NCBI RefSeq assembly: GCF_000340215.1
Contig: NW_006921539.1
Location: forward strand, 940,507 to 1,004,506
Origin: Pseudocercospora fijiensis CIRAD86
Taxonomy: Eukaryota; Ascomycota; Dothideomycetes; Mycosphaerellales; Mycosphaerellaceae
DNA: 64,000 nucleotides
Reading direction: 5' to 3'
Shown: positions 31,983 to 44,675 of the stretch, piece after piece
Position numbering within the stretch: the first letter of the stretch is position 1
Layout: each line of letters opens with the position of its first letter
Position numbers and translations under genes: made by a program
Notes under the pieces: model-generated
Told to the model about the DNA's origin: nothing
Database searches by the model: none
The model's input: only the letters and a program-made list of their open reading frames with translations

Positions 31983-34900
31983 ATGCGGCGGAGCTTGATC
32001 CCGCACTTTCGCATCACGTCGAACTTTTTGTACGTTTCTAGAACCACCGCCACCGCCAACCTCTCCAGACACACGCCAGCCCTCCGACTGTCACGCTATC
32101 CGAGTTTTCGCGCAATGGCGTCCACAGCGGGCCAGGAGCCTGAGTGGACTGCCGTCAAGGTCCGCAAGACCTTCATTGAGTGAGTCTCTCCGTGCTCCCA
32201 ATGCTAAGGAGGGTATTTCTGCATGCGCCACGGCTTCTACGCAATGCCTGACTTCACTTGGACCTCCGACCTCCTTGTACACGTGCACAAACTGCCGTGA
32301 CTAACATTGGCCTAGCTATTTCGGCAAGAATGGCCATACCTTTGTTCCTAGCGGCAGCGTGGTGCCATTGGCAGATCCAACACTCCTCTTCACCAATGCT
32401 GGCATGAACCAGTACAAGTCAATATTCCTTGGCACCGTTGATCCGGACTCTGATTTTGCTAAGCTCAAGCGTGCTGCCAACTCGCAAAAGTGCATACGTG
32501 CGGGTGGCAAGCACAATGACTTGGACGATGTCGGTAAGGACTCGTATCATCACACATTCTTCGAGATGCTGGGCAATTGGTCCTTCGGCGACTACTTCAA
32601 GAAGGAGGCCATCCACTTTTCGTGGGAGCTGCTGACCAAGGTCTATGGTCTTTCTCCCGACAGGCTCTACGTTACCTATTTCGAGGGAAAGAAGGACGCA
32701 GGCCTCGAACCAGACACTGAAGCTAGGGAGTTCTGGCGTGCAGAGGGCGTCCCTGACGACCACATCCTTACTGGTGACATGAAGGACAACTTCTGGGAGA
32801 TGGGCGATCAAGGCCCCTGCGGTCCTTGCTCTGAGATCCATTATGACCGTATTGGAGGCCGCAATGCTGCAGACTTGGTCAACAAGGACGACCCAAATGT
32901 CATCGAAATCTGGAACAATGTCTTCATTCAGTACAACCGAGAACCCGATAAGTCTCTGCGCCCGCTTCCAGCGAAGCACATCGACACAGGTATGGGCTTC
33001 GAGCGTCTGGTTTCAATCTTGCAAAACAAGTACTCAAACTACGACACCGACGTCTTCACGCCGATCTTTGCGCGAATTCGAGAAATTACTGGCGCGCGAG
33101 AGTACAGTGGCAAGTTTGGCGACGAGGATGTGGATGGAATCGACACTGCATACCGAGTTGTCGCTGACCACGTTCGCCTTCTTACATTCGCCATCTCGGA
33201 CGGCGGTATTCCAAACAATGTAGGTCGTGGATACGTTGTGCGTCGTGTATTGAGGCGTGGTGCACGCTATGCGCGCAAGTACTTCAACACCGATATTGGC
33301 AGCTTCTTCTCCAAGATCGTGCCTACGCTGGTGGAGCAGATGGGCGATATGTTTCCCGAGATCAAGAAGAAGCAGGCCGAAGTCATCGAAATTCTTGACG
33401 AGGAAGAGCTATCTTTTGCCAAGACTCTGGATCGTGGCGAGAACATGTTTGAGAAGTATGCGCAAAAGTGTAAGGCGAACAACTCAAAAGTCCTCGAGGG
33501 TGACGACGTGTGGCGACTTTACGATACCTACGGTTTCCCAGTCGATCTAACGAGACTGATGGCGGAGGAGAGAGGATTGGACATTATTGATGAAGATGTT
33601 GCCAAGGCGCAGGAGAAGGCCCGAGAGGCCTCAAAGGGCGAGAAGAAGGCAGGAACAGATCTTGTCAAACTTGACGTCCATGACATCAACGCACTTGAAC
33701 AGATGGCGGATGTGCCGAAAACTGACGACTCCCCAAAGTTCCAGAGGGACAACATCACTGCGACGATCAAAGCTATCTATCACGGCCGAAAGTTCTTGCA
33801 GTCAACCGAAGAAGTACCGAAGGGCGAACAATTCGGTGTTTTCCTTGACCGGACCAACTTCTACGCTGAACAAGGTGGCCAGGAGAACGATACAGGCCGG
33901 ATACTGATTGACGGCGAGGCTGAGATCGATGTTCACAACGTGCAACTGTATGGCGGCTATGTCATGCACACGGGCTACATGAACTACGGAACACTCAAAG
34001 TCGGCGACCAGGTCTTGAGCGAGTACGATGAGCTTCGACGACAACCAATCCGAAATAACCATACAGGCACACATATCCTCAATTTCGCGCTGCGAGAAAC
34101 GCTCGGGGACGATGTCAATCAAAAAGGTTCATTGGTCGCACCAGAGAAACTGCGTTTTGATTTCAGCCACAAGCAAGGCTGCTCTGATGCCGAGCTTGAG
34201 AAGATTGAAGAATTAAGCACGGGATACATTCGTCAAAACAGCGAAGTGTACGCCAAAGATGTGCCGCTCGCGACTGCCAAGCAGATTGAGGGTGTACGCG
34301 CTGTATTTGGCGAGACCTACCCTGATCCTGTGCGCGTCGTTTCCATCGGTGTGCCAGTGGAGGATCTACTTGAGGATCCCAAGCGAAGCGACTGGCGCAA
34401 TGTATCTGTGGAGTTCTGTGGTGGCACACACGTGAAGAACACCACTGAGATCAAGGATCTGATCGTGCTCGAAGAGAGCGGTATCGCGAAGGGGATTCGT
34501 CGAATTGTTGCTGTCACTGGCCAGACGGCACATCGAATCCAACTTCTTGGGGAGGAGTGGAACAAGAAGGTCGCTCACATCGAAGGCATGAAGTATGGTC
34601 CCGAGAAAGAGGGTGCGGTGAAAGAGGCACAGCATGACCTTGGCAAGCTTGAAATGGCCGCGCTCACCAAGACCAAGCTGCGTGAGCGTGTGGCCAAAGT
34701 GGTGAAAGAGAACCTTGACCACCAGAAGGCTGCACAGAAAGCTGAGAACAAGAAGCTTCTCGACGCCGTCAACGAGCACTTCGATAAGAACAAGGACTCC
34801 AATACCTTGGTGCTGAGCTTTCCTGTTTCCGCTGGGTCTAAGGCTATTCAGGAGACCATGAAGGTCATTGGCAACAAGCAGAAAGACAAGACGGTCTACC

Positions 34901-35127
34901 TTCTCGGTAAGACTGAAGATGGCAAGGTTGTCCATGGTTGTCATGTTTCTTCTGATGCACAAGGCAAAGGCGCTGATGCCGCGAAGTGGTCGAACGAAGT
35001 CGCTGGCCTGGTCGGAGGCAAGGCTGGTGGAAAGGGTGCTACATCGCTTGGTCAAGGCACCAACGCGGATAAGGTCGACGATGCTGTCGAGGTTGCGAGA
35101 AAGTATCTGGAGGGTCTCAGCATTTGA
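31983..35127 (+). CDS. ALA1: Alanyl-tRNA synthetase, cytosolic and probably mitochondrial
   Basis: Two exons, 31983..32179 and 32316..35127; 136-base intron (GTGAGT...TAG) joining VRKTFI to [14 protein letters not shown]. Two in-frame starts: ATG 31983 gives 1002 residues with a 44-residue Arg/Ser/Thr-rich, acid-free leader ([15 protein letters not shown]...), and ATG 32115 ([11 protein letters not shown]) gives 958 residues. Class II core motif [17 protein letters not shown] lies near residue 100 (short numbering); the editing-domain zinc ligands HTGTH (about 604) and CGGTH (about 723) are intact; a C-Ala region follows. Function (family): charges tRNA-Ala in cytosol and mitochondria. The leader looks like a mitochondrial presequence, so two start sites would yield both forms (inference). 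Confidence 0.96.
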
Positions 35128-38100
35128 GCCATGCCGCTCCGGGCGGCGTCTGCAAGTTGGCTTGTCAAAAACATGAACTCGTGAACCGGCGGAAGCAACA
35201 AGCTGAGCGTTCCCAAAGATACACACACCTTTATAGGGTATGTAATGCTAAGATGATACACTAACTTGTTTTCTGATAACCTTTTCTCGCAGCTTCCTCT
35301 TACTGCAGCAACTCTTTCAGACGAGGCAAGCGCTCCTGCCGGAGGTTCGTCCGCAAGCCGCGGCGCTTAAGGGGTGCATGCGCGCTTCGTCGACCTGGCT
35401 AGCGCTTGGGCATCTCACGTAATTGACTTCACACTCTGGCAAAGATACAGTACGCCGGCGTGTGAAGGCATTCAGCTGAGCGCATGGTTTACGTGCCTGA
35501 CTTTCTGGAAAATTCGATGATGACGGTTCGGAGCCGCCGAATGCTGCGAGCAGCCATTGGTCTCCGCAACAATAGGTTCCTGGTTGTCGAAGGCCAACTT
35601 GTTGTGGATAAGTTTCCGCAAAATCTTCTGGGCCGCGCAGGATTCGGCGCCGACTCGTGTAAGCAGTCAGCCAGCCACTATCGGCGGATCCGACTACGAA
35701 CTGAAGTTCAGGTTCGAGACGCAGCGCAATATTCGTGAGTATTTCCTGTCACGATGTACGATGTTTTGCGGGGGACCCGGGAGGCAGCAATGGGGGCCGA
35801 GTCGATGTCAACAATATGCATCCAGGCGGTTCAAGTCAGGTCAGGTCAGGTCAGCCTACGGACTTGGATAAACGACGACGGCTGATCAGCTCTCAGCCAG
35901 CCACAGTGTTGGTGTGCAAACATCCGTTAGCTCGTACATTTTGTTGATGAATCGTAGAATTCTTCTTCAGCCAAACATGCGGGTAGGGAGCGAGCGTTAC
36001 ACGGTGTCGATTTGTCGCGCCGTAGATGGCTTGAGCCTTGTGGAGCTTCGCTGGTGCAAGGTCTTGCGGGTATCGCAGCTAGTACAGTAGATGAAGCCAA
36101 CAGTAGCTTGTTGGCATGGAGGGATATCGACCTGCTTCACGCCAGTGCATGTATCGAGGCCTGTTCCTGGACATCGGTCATCCAGCCCTTGGTCGCCGCC
36201 AACGATGGTATCGTGCCTTCTCCGTCTGAGTAATGACAGTCGTCTACTCGCAGCCGGCTGCCTGGGCGTGTCCTGAATCGCAGTCTTCTCAGCCAGCCAC
36301 TGTCTGAATATGCACTTGCGGGAGGTCATCCGTTAGTCTGCCAGACTTTCGAACGACTGAAAAGACACGATCATGTGGCGAGCTCTACAGGCGATGCCCA
36401 AGCCAGCGGCATGACATGGCATGGCATAGCTTGTGGAGGTGGTTGGAAGTTGGAAGTTGGAATTCTATACAGCATATACATACAGTCGTTGGACTTATTA
36501 CATGCTACCCTTGTAGAGGTGGTTGGAATAGCATGTACAGTCGCTGGACTTACCCGCTAACCTTGTCGGGAAATCGGACGACTAAACTTGGAGCAAGGTC
36601 CAGGCAGCTAGTTGCTCTGCGAAGCCTGACCTTACTTGGTCAAAATAGGTCTTTACATCAAATGCGTTGCTGTGGTATGGGCTGGGAATCCTGTAGGACT
36701 ACAGTACAACGGTAGTAGTGCTCTTGCTGGGCATGCGAGCTGCTTGGAGGCTCGAGGTGGACGGTGGGCGCTTCCTCCGAAACAGGATGGTGCACAGTGC
36801 GACTGCTAGATTGATGGCTTGGCATTGAGACGTCAACGTGCATGCGAGTATTCTACTTGCACCTTGCTCACGGCTGCGGTCGGCTTAAGCGAAACTGACT
36901 ATGTTCTAGGCTTCTAGCAGCGATTAGCAAAGGCCCGACCTGTAGGCTGTATATTGTGCCAGTTCTTGCTGGGTCAGTTAGATGGATGGCGGGCGTAGCA
37001 GCGGAGACGGAGACCTGATGATGTCAACGTGAACTTCAAGCAGCCTTCTGAAGATCAATCTGTGTTTGTGATACTCCCTTCCCGTGGGGTCGTCGAGGCT
37101 GCATTCTGTATTCTGCATTCTGCGATTTCCTAATGCGGCAGTCATGCATGTCATGGATCAAGCCCATGTCTCCATGTACAGCACAATTCTGTGCCAATCT
37201 GTGCCAATGTGCTGTGCCATGCGCGGCAGCACAGCTCGCAATATACAATAGGTTGATGAAAGGAGAACGCTAACGGAGGTACGTGATGGCGAAAGTGCAG
37301 TGCCCGAAAGCGGCAGGCTGACTCTCGTGAGCAGGAGCTGTAATGTAACATGGACAAGCCTGAAGAAATTCCAGTGTCAAGCAAGCGAAATGTTCACGAG
37401 CAATCGCTCATATGAGACGCACACTAATGGCTGTTTCCGTTGCCAGCATGTGCAGCATCCTGATCAAGCAAGAGGACAGAGTGTACCATACCGATACAAT
37501 CATTAATCCTAGGAAGCCAGTGCGTTGACTGAAGAGGTCACGAGGATGGCCGATGACGTGCGTCGCCGCCTCCAACGGTCAAGCATACAATCTCGCCGAA
37601 TCTCCGATATTGAGCCTCACGACCCGGCTGATGTAGGCCTCAGGACATGGTCACAGCCTTGTCTGACCTCCGCATCTGTATCTGTTTGCCCACGGCAATT
37701 ACCCTTGGCGGGTGTTCGTGTTCGCCGTCATGCTGATGTCCGATCTCCGAAGCCGGAGTTTTCCCAACACAACGCCCACGAACCTCACGTCGTCAACTTC
37801 GGCTTCTGAACATGTTTTACCATGTTTCGGCATAGTCGAAAACGGCAACTGCAGCACCGAGTGTGTTCGCGCTGTGCTCCTCGATCGTCTCAGCCGCCAC
37901 TCCGCACTGCATTTCCACCCGCACGTCCAGCCATACCTAACCATCTGAAGCAGCGAGCCATGCCTGCTCGGCCACGAGCCACCTTCGTATGGACTCCGCG
38001 CGCTGGCCTCATGCTGGCGCTTCAATTTCTGCCACTCAAACATCCTAAAGAAGCGATACCGAATGCCGCACAAGATACCATGCACTAACAAGCTACCTAC

Positions 38101-39910
38101 CTTACCGCTCAGACGCGCGTCAGATTCTATTCTATACTTAGCCTCAGCCTGCCACATGTGCATACGGTGTTACCATCTCAGCGCTGGATATGAGAGGTCT
38201 CACGAGCGAGTCGACTAGTGCATGTCCTTCGGGAATCATGTGCAGTTGCCTGATCAGGATGAAATATCCATATTGCGGCACAGCCTGACAGCTCATGTTC
38301 TGGCTCCGATTTATTAGCCGCCACGAGCTAGCACGGAATGACCCTTGTAGCCCTACGAAATCTCACCTAGCAGCACCTTACACAAACGGCATTATTGGAA
38401 TAGACCAGTCTTACCATCGCTACGCGGTCTGTGGACGACGCTTCAGCTCTCACTACTGGATGTCTGTCGGCTCGGCATGGGCTGCCTTGTCGCTCTGACA
38501 CACCAGATGCCATTAACGACTGCCATAGAACCGCTGCATTAGATTCGTCCTTGAAAACTAATGGATGTCCATCGGCTGCTGCATGGGTTGCCCGCTATCG
38601 ACCGGCGTACTGTTGAGTCAGTACGAAAACCAACAACCCAATAACAGAAGTCGAGGCCCTTCGCTCAGCGACCGCCGACCGCAGGACAACAATGCTTGGC
38701 GAAGTCAATCTCCGCACCTTGGAGTCGATGCCCAGCGTCCTTCTCCACCTATTCTAGAACTCTATCTCGCAATTCCCAGATACTGCATCCGACTCGGGAC
38801 CCGACGAAAACTCTACACATCTCCATCTCCGCATTCATCAAACATCGCTGCGTCCGGTTCGCAGCAGACCAATTCTATTCCTTGAACGCTAACGGTTGTC
38901 CTCCGGATCCACATTATCCATTGTCCGCATCAAGACAACCTTTCTTCGTTCCTGTTAGTTTCTTCTTCTTCTTTAAGAGCTACAAGCTTATAATGGGGCC
39001 GGCATTACATACGTCAATTTGTTGATAACAGGCACACTGATCGCTTGCACCTGGGAATGAAAATGTCTCACCAATAAGAGTGCTGTCACGTACTGATTCA
39101 TAATAAGAGTCTCGCAATGCTGACGCTGTTGATGCCAAAATCTCCCGCTATGCCCCGTTAAGCTGCCGGCTTGAGCTGCATCTGAGTAGTAGTTACCGCA
39201 AGCCTAGTCACACCCCTTGGTCTAGTCCACACAGTATACCGCATTAACTTGCACAAAACTCCAAACGCCCTCGGACTTGCACTTGTCGAGAAGACTAGAA
39301 ACAGCACTAGTTCCTAACGGGTGGGTTTCTTATAGACTGATAGCTTAGCTAGCATCCTCACTGCTACAACTACATTCCTGATCGTCCGTGCTATTATATC
39401 CATCTTATTATATCAGAAACCAGTCGACTCGAAAGTTCGCAACCACGCCACTACTCACTTGTAGCTTCTACAGGTATTTTTGCACACATTGTAGGCGCTA
39501 GCAGCCTTTTCTTATACAGGTTATAGTTCTACAGAGTGATAATAATAATAGCTACAACAAACAACTACACGCATATAGCTATCCCTACCTCCTTTCGTCA
39601 GTTCAAAAGTGTATTTCACCGCCGCTGCAAGAACAAACTAGGATTTTTCAAGCTCCCCCTACTCTATATATAACGAAAGCCCCGAAAGAAGAAGACGCAA
39701 GGTACTGCAGAAACCAACCTTCCAAGGCATTTCCTATAGGAATCTTACCTACAACAAATCTCGGAAGTCAGAACCCGAAGCGAGAGTGGACGGGGGCTTT
39801 TTTGGCTTGTTTGAGAATACGCATCTGGTCGAAGCGTTCGTATTACAAGGGTTCTTGGTTGGTTGGTTGGTTTTTCAGCCACGCAATATCGGATGATGAG
39901 AGATTCGATG
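35128..39910. other. Gene-poor, non-RIP intergenic region, left part
   Basis: No supported gene. Small local repeats: GTCAG run at about 35826-35850, a recurring CAGCCAGCCAC near 35670, 35893 and 36291, and a near-duplicate GAGGTGGTTGGAA...AGTCG.TGGACTTA pair at about 36434-36500 and 36516-36570. CA and TG are frequent, so this is not a RIP-degraded element. Open frames here overlap at random and lack domains. Confidence 0.5.
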
Positions 39911-40214
39911 GAAGAGGTGTTCGTGTTGTGAGCAGGAGTTTGTTGGTGTCTATTGGGTCTGATGGTGCGGAAACTAGAGGATGTTCTTCGGAGGTACTTG
40001 ATGCGGTATCCAAATGCAGTCTGATTATACGGCGAGGGATAGTGGATGAATGGATGTGGAAGGATAGCTAGAAGAGGTGTTGTTATGACAAGCAGGAGTT
40101 GTTGGTGTCTATTGGATCTGATGCTACGGGAACTAGAGGATGTTCTTCGGAGTCACTTCATGCGGTATCCAAATGTAGTTTGGTATATGGCCGTGGATGG
40201 TTGCATAAGGATAG
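39911..40214. repeat. ~160-base tandem duplication
   Basis: GAAGAGGTGT at 39911 recurs at 40071, AGCAGGAGTT at 39931 recurs at 40091, and ATGTTCTTCGG at 39981 recurs at 40140. Copies differ by substitutions and small indels. Both carry CTAGAGGATGTTCTTCGG and ATGCGGTATCCAAATG. No coding role is visible. Confidence 0.85.
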
Positions 40215-42265
40215 AATCATGTTCGTGCCGCAAGGGCTTTACAGGACCGGAGTGAAAGGACTAAACTTCTCTTACAACGGCATCTCGTGTTGGTGGTTGG
40301 TGGCGAATGGGTCATATTGCATTCGATGGAAAGCAAGCTCCACTCTCCCCTGGGCGCAACGGCGCTGTAGAACTTGCATCGGTGAGCTTCTGTCGTTGAG
40401 CATCGGATGCTGAGATGAGACTAGGGCTATCGAAACGGGATTGCTTTGTTGGCACGTTGTGTATAATTAAGTGTCAAGATCTGGTTTGTGCAGCAATGCC
40501 TGTGAAGCTGGAGGGCGATTGTGCATCCACAATCCTGCGCGGCCAGAGATCCGGACGCATACCAGTTGTTGGTCCGAAGAAGTGTTGGTCGCATCACAAG
40601 AAGGACACTGAGCTGTCAAGCGCTGCAGTGATGGCATGTATGCACTTGACCGCTATTCCGCGTGTTGCATGGATGGCTGTAGTGTCCATAGCGCGGGTCT
40701 CGAGTTGTGACAATGGGCCGACCGGTCCGATATCATTGGATCTGCTGTGTCAATGGGTCCCTGAGATGCCTTTGGTTTGTGGTCGAGGGCAATTACGGCT
40801 CAAGTCCCGGTGTCGCTAGCCTCCATCACCGACTTTGTGTCGTGATGTGTATGTCAGCATAGTGCGTGCACTTGTTCTGGAAAGCTGATCGAAGCTCTCG
40901 CCTGCCACCATGCGATCAGATACCGGTCTGCTGGGACTGATGAGGCGAAGTGACGCCGCTGGAGGTGACACGCGCGATTTTCCGCGGATTGCCGCTCAGC
41001 GAGAGCTGGACATGTACCAATGTCTTCTGAGGGAGCATTGGAAGTCCACGTCTTGGCACTCCGGCCATGCCATCTGTGGTGGGCGAAGGCCGGGTACGGG
41101 CAAGCGCAAGCGTAGGTGAATTTCAGTGCGGTGCCAAGGCATTTGAAATCAAGACCAGCGGGGAGGAGCGCATATCTGCTGCATTATGCATACATCATCG
41201 TCGATATTGCCTTCTTTGGTTCGCGTCGTCAATGCTCGTGATGGAAGACTGCATCTATCATGCACGCATCCGCTCCGCTCGGTGTCAAGTGTGTTTCTGG
41301 TGGCACGCTCGCGTACACACAGCTGCGTCATACGCCTTGCCAGAGGCTTGGAAGACCTCGAGCGGTTTGGGTGACCCTTCCCACGCATAAGCCCGGCGGA
41401 AGGTGGATGAACATGTTCCTCCGCACAGCAGTGCTGCGAATGAGGAGAGAAAGGACTGCAGCCGGTAGGGCTCCGTGGAAGGCGTCGGGTGGTTGTATAC
41501 AACAGCTCGGGCCGCTGCCACCGGCGCATTCACCCACTGGCGCGCTTCGGCATTACCACCTGGAAAGTCTTTGCTCTCTACGCCGGAGCTTTCGTCACGG
41601 CTGCAAGGCACATTCGGCCCGTCAAAAGAAGAGCTCGGGACAGAGATAGTCTGCCGATGGAGAGGAGCCGATCACAAGATGCATCCCAAAACGCTCTAAC
41701 GAGCGGACGATCAGGGTTACAGCCCTATCATCTACTTATCCACATCTCCTGGCGATCAAGCAGAAAAGTGCAGCTGCAGATGATCCACCACTCAGCATCT
41801 GCCAAATCTCTGGTCAAAGCCAGCAAAGCGGCCCTGTGACCTCCCGAAGCATCAGTGCGGTGTCACTGACCGAGGCCCATGCAGGGTGCGATCGTGCCGT
41901 ACCGACAACTGCCACGCTTGAAGGACAAACAGTCCTTCACGATAGTGGTCCGTGCTGGTCGTATGCAGACCATTCTTTAGCTCCAGCGAGCAACGCCGGC
42001 GAGAGTTCCTTGCTCACGATGGTCGCTCAACATGATCCTGCGATATGAGTTGTATGGTGTGCGAATGAGGGCTGGACAGGAGTTTCACAGTGTTGTTTCC
42101 AGCGTTTGACGGCGACGCGAGTCCCGCGAAGATCCACGGAGTATAAGATGAAGCCCATCTTCGCAGTGTCGTCGTCTGAAGGATCAACACGACTTAAGAG
42201 AGAATCCACCAGCCCTGCCTGCCTATCTGCCTAGACTTCTTTCTCAACATCGCCAAGGATCGCGC
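40215..42265. other. Gene-poor, non-RIP intergenic region, right part
   Basis: GC-rich in places (41000-41700) with several overlapping open frames on both strands, none with a recognisable domain or consistent splice structure. No gene called. Confidence 0.5.
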
Positions 42266-42627
42266 ATGAGTTCGTCATTAGCCGAGATTAAAAAGCGCTT
42301 CCCAGATGAGGACGGCGGCCGTGGTTCGAAAGGGTCAGTAAGTATTTATCGATCGGTGAATTGTCGGCTGAGGTTGTGTCCAGCAACAATGGTTCTTCCC
42401 GCAGCGTTGCGGCCACGTTTGGCAGCGCTCGACAAACTGAATCCCAGAGCGCCGTCACAGCTTCAGGTGGTCAGCAACAACCTAAGCCTAACAAAGACCG
42501 CAAGAGCGATGCACGGCAGCCATCCTACAACCTCCATCGGTATCTAGCGAGCCAAAATCCATACGAGTCGCTGGCTCTCGGCCTAAGCTCCCAACGGAAA
42601 TCCAGCACCCAGAAGAAGTCGGCGTAA
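42266..42627 (+). CDS. Small hypothetical protein
   Basis: Two exons proposed, 42266..42333 and 42384..42627, 103 residues; the 50-base intron uses GTCAGT and CAG. N-terminus MSSSLAEIKKRFPDED, then a Ser/Gln/Lys-rich hydrophilic body with SYNLHRYLASQNPYESLALG near the C-terminus and a basic end. No signal peptide, membrane segment or known domain. The intron length and frame continuity support a real gene, but the donor is not the strongest (a GTAAGT lies four bases downstream, which would not keep a long frame with this acceptor). Function unknown. Confidence 0.45.
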
Positions 42628-43181
42628 ACGGAAAGACCATCACAATATCCATGTCTCCATATGATCGTCAGCCCTCGTTTTGTAACGATCACGCATGTTC
42701 CTAGCAATAGCACGCGGATGCGCGGAATGACCTGCATAAATTTAGCTCAGCAGCTTAGCCTTCAGTATTGCCTACTTACAGAACAAAGGAGACAGCATTG
42801 AAGATATGTCTAGTCATTGTCAGAAGTTGAGTTCCCAAAGATTGATTCCGTCACTGGTAATGGTAAAGCGAGCTGCCGCCTTGCTAAGAGCATCCCGAGA
42901 CTTGGTAGATTCCTTTCCGTACCATTTCATTTCCCAAACGAAGCACAGGGTATCATGGCAGTGCCCAAATTGCAACCTTCATCCATTGCTTCGTACTTCG
43001 TAGACCATTCTCGATCTGTGTAATATTTGTGGCAGTCAATCTTCTGCTTCTGTCGTCGTGCAATACAGGTTCATGATTGACCGGGTCGATCCAAAGCGAA
43101 TGGATGCGGCGTATCTGGCCGCGTTCCTGCCCCCATGGCCACGTCCCTTGTTGCCTCTCCGACGAAAGGTAAACGAGTCTC
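42628..43181. other. Intergenic before CK2 alpha
   Basis: No gene called. A plus-strand stretch at 43067-43167 is flanked by AG and GT and encodes MIDRVDPKRMDAAYL, but no upstream or downstream exon could be tied to it. Confidence 0.35.
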
Positions 43182-44309
43182 CTAGGAGTGAGTACTGTTC
43201 GAATTTTGCTGCTCATTCTGCTCTGCTTGTCGTACAGGCGCGAAGTACTGGTGCGCCATTGCTTCTTTTGCGGTCAGCCGCTCCTGTCAAAAAGTCAGCA
43301 TTCAGCATTAATGACGACATGCCTGTAATCATTACCTGGTGGTCGTAGCGTAGAAGTTTGTCTAGGAAGTCGATAGCATCGTTGCTAACGAAGCGCTGAT
43401 TTTCGGAATTGACGAAAGCATTCCAGCTCTTCTTCGGAAAGCGGCCAAGGATGTCGTCGTATTGCGCGTCGAGTTCGATGTCGTACTTGTCGAGATAGTC
43501 GAAGAGATCTTCGGTGCCAAGAACCTTGGCAATCTTAACCAACTGATCGCTGTTACTGTTTCCGTGGAAGAAGGGCTCTTTCCTGAAGATCATGCTGGCA
43601 AACATTGCGCCCAGCGACCACATGTCCAGACTGTAGTCGTACTCCTGGAAGTCGACAAGGAGCTCCGGCCCCTTGAAGTAGCGGCTTGCAACTCGCACGT
43701 TGTACTCGGTTCCTGCATGATAGAATTCGGCGAGACCCCAGTCGATGAGACGAAGCTTTCTATTCTCATGGTCGATCATAACGTTATGAGGCTTCACATC
43801 TCGATGCATGATTCCTTTGCTGTGGCAGAAGTCCAGAGCCTTGAGAAGCTCGTAAATATAGTAGCGCACATCGTAGTCCAGAAACTTGGGGTATAGTGTG
43901 CGAAAGTCGGTATTGTTGACATGCTCGAATATCAAGCTTGGTGTCTTGGACTGGCTGTCTCGGACAACGTCGAGGAGTGCAACAATATTGGGTCCGCCAG
44001 ACAGGTTTTGCAGGATCTTAATCTCACGCTTAATCTTCTTCTTCTTGACCGGCTTCAGGACCTTGATGACGCATTTCTGGTAGTTGACGACATTGACGCC
44101 CTCGAAAACCTCACTGTACTTTCCGCGACCTAGAGTACGCATGGTCAGCTATCATGCACAGGCTTCCATAGTCCTCCACATGCGCGCCTCTTACCGATTT
44201 TTCGCACAACTTCGTAGTTCTCCAGGACGCCCCAGCTGATGTTCACACTGTCATAGTCCCAGTATGCGCGCGGCATCTGTTGGTTGACATCTGCGTATAC
44301 TCGCGCCAT
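43182..44309 (-). CDS. CKA1: Casein kinase 2 catalytic subunit alpha
   Basis: Three exons, complement(43182..43283, 43336..44129, 44195..44309), 336 residues; introns 52 and 65 bases. Joins give [18 protein letters not shown] and [21 protein letters not shown]. Features: N-terminal [20 protein letters not shown], Lys61 in CVIKVLK, the basic [10 protein letters not shown] cluster, HRD at 147-149 and DWG at 168-170 in place of DFG, a CK2 hallmark. Function (family): constitutive acidophilic Ser/Thr kinase of the CK2 tetramer in nucleus and cytosol. Length and near-invariant sequence leave little doubt. Confidence 0.97.
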
Positions 44310-44675
44310 CTTGAGCGCTGAAGCCTTCGAAGAACCTCAAGTTGCTACGCCAGTGCCAGTGACAGTGCCGGCTTGCGCGGCTGTTACGATGTTCTGAGGG
44401 GCAGTGATCGCGTATGTATGTCGGTCGCAATGATGGTGTCGCTTCGGCTGGCGGCGGGAGAGCGTAGGCAAGTGCGCGGATTATTCGGCTGGGTTGGTGG
44501 GTGTGTCTCTGCTCTGCACTGATCGAGGTGTCAGCAAGGAAGTTGCCGGTCGGTCGACGGTGGTGGGTGGGGTGACGCAACTTGGAAGTCCAAGTGGAGG
44601 AGCCAAGGCCGCCTCTTGACTTCTCGATCACCGTGGACTTGACCCCCTGATGACTTCTCACACATCCGCCACATC
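44310..44675. promoter_or_regulatory. Divergent promoter of CKA1 and PFA4
   Basis: 366 bases between the two start codons with no coding sequence supported. Serves both genes. Confidence 0.5.

Noticed and set aside
37525..37809. 94-codon plus-strand frame
   Set aside because: No domain, Arg/Ser/Pro-biased, no splice context.
41149..41649. Overlapping frames on both strands of 100-130 codons
   Set aside because: Several frames are open at once with no recognisable protein; a sign of base composition rather than coding.
43058..43348. 96-codon plus-strand frame with possible exon borders
   Set aside because: Overlaps the last exon of CK2 alpha on the other strand, and no partner exon fits.
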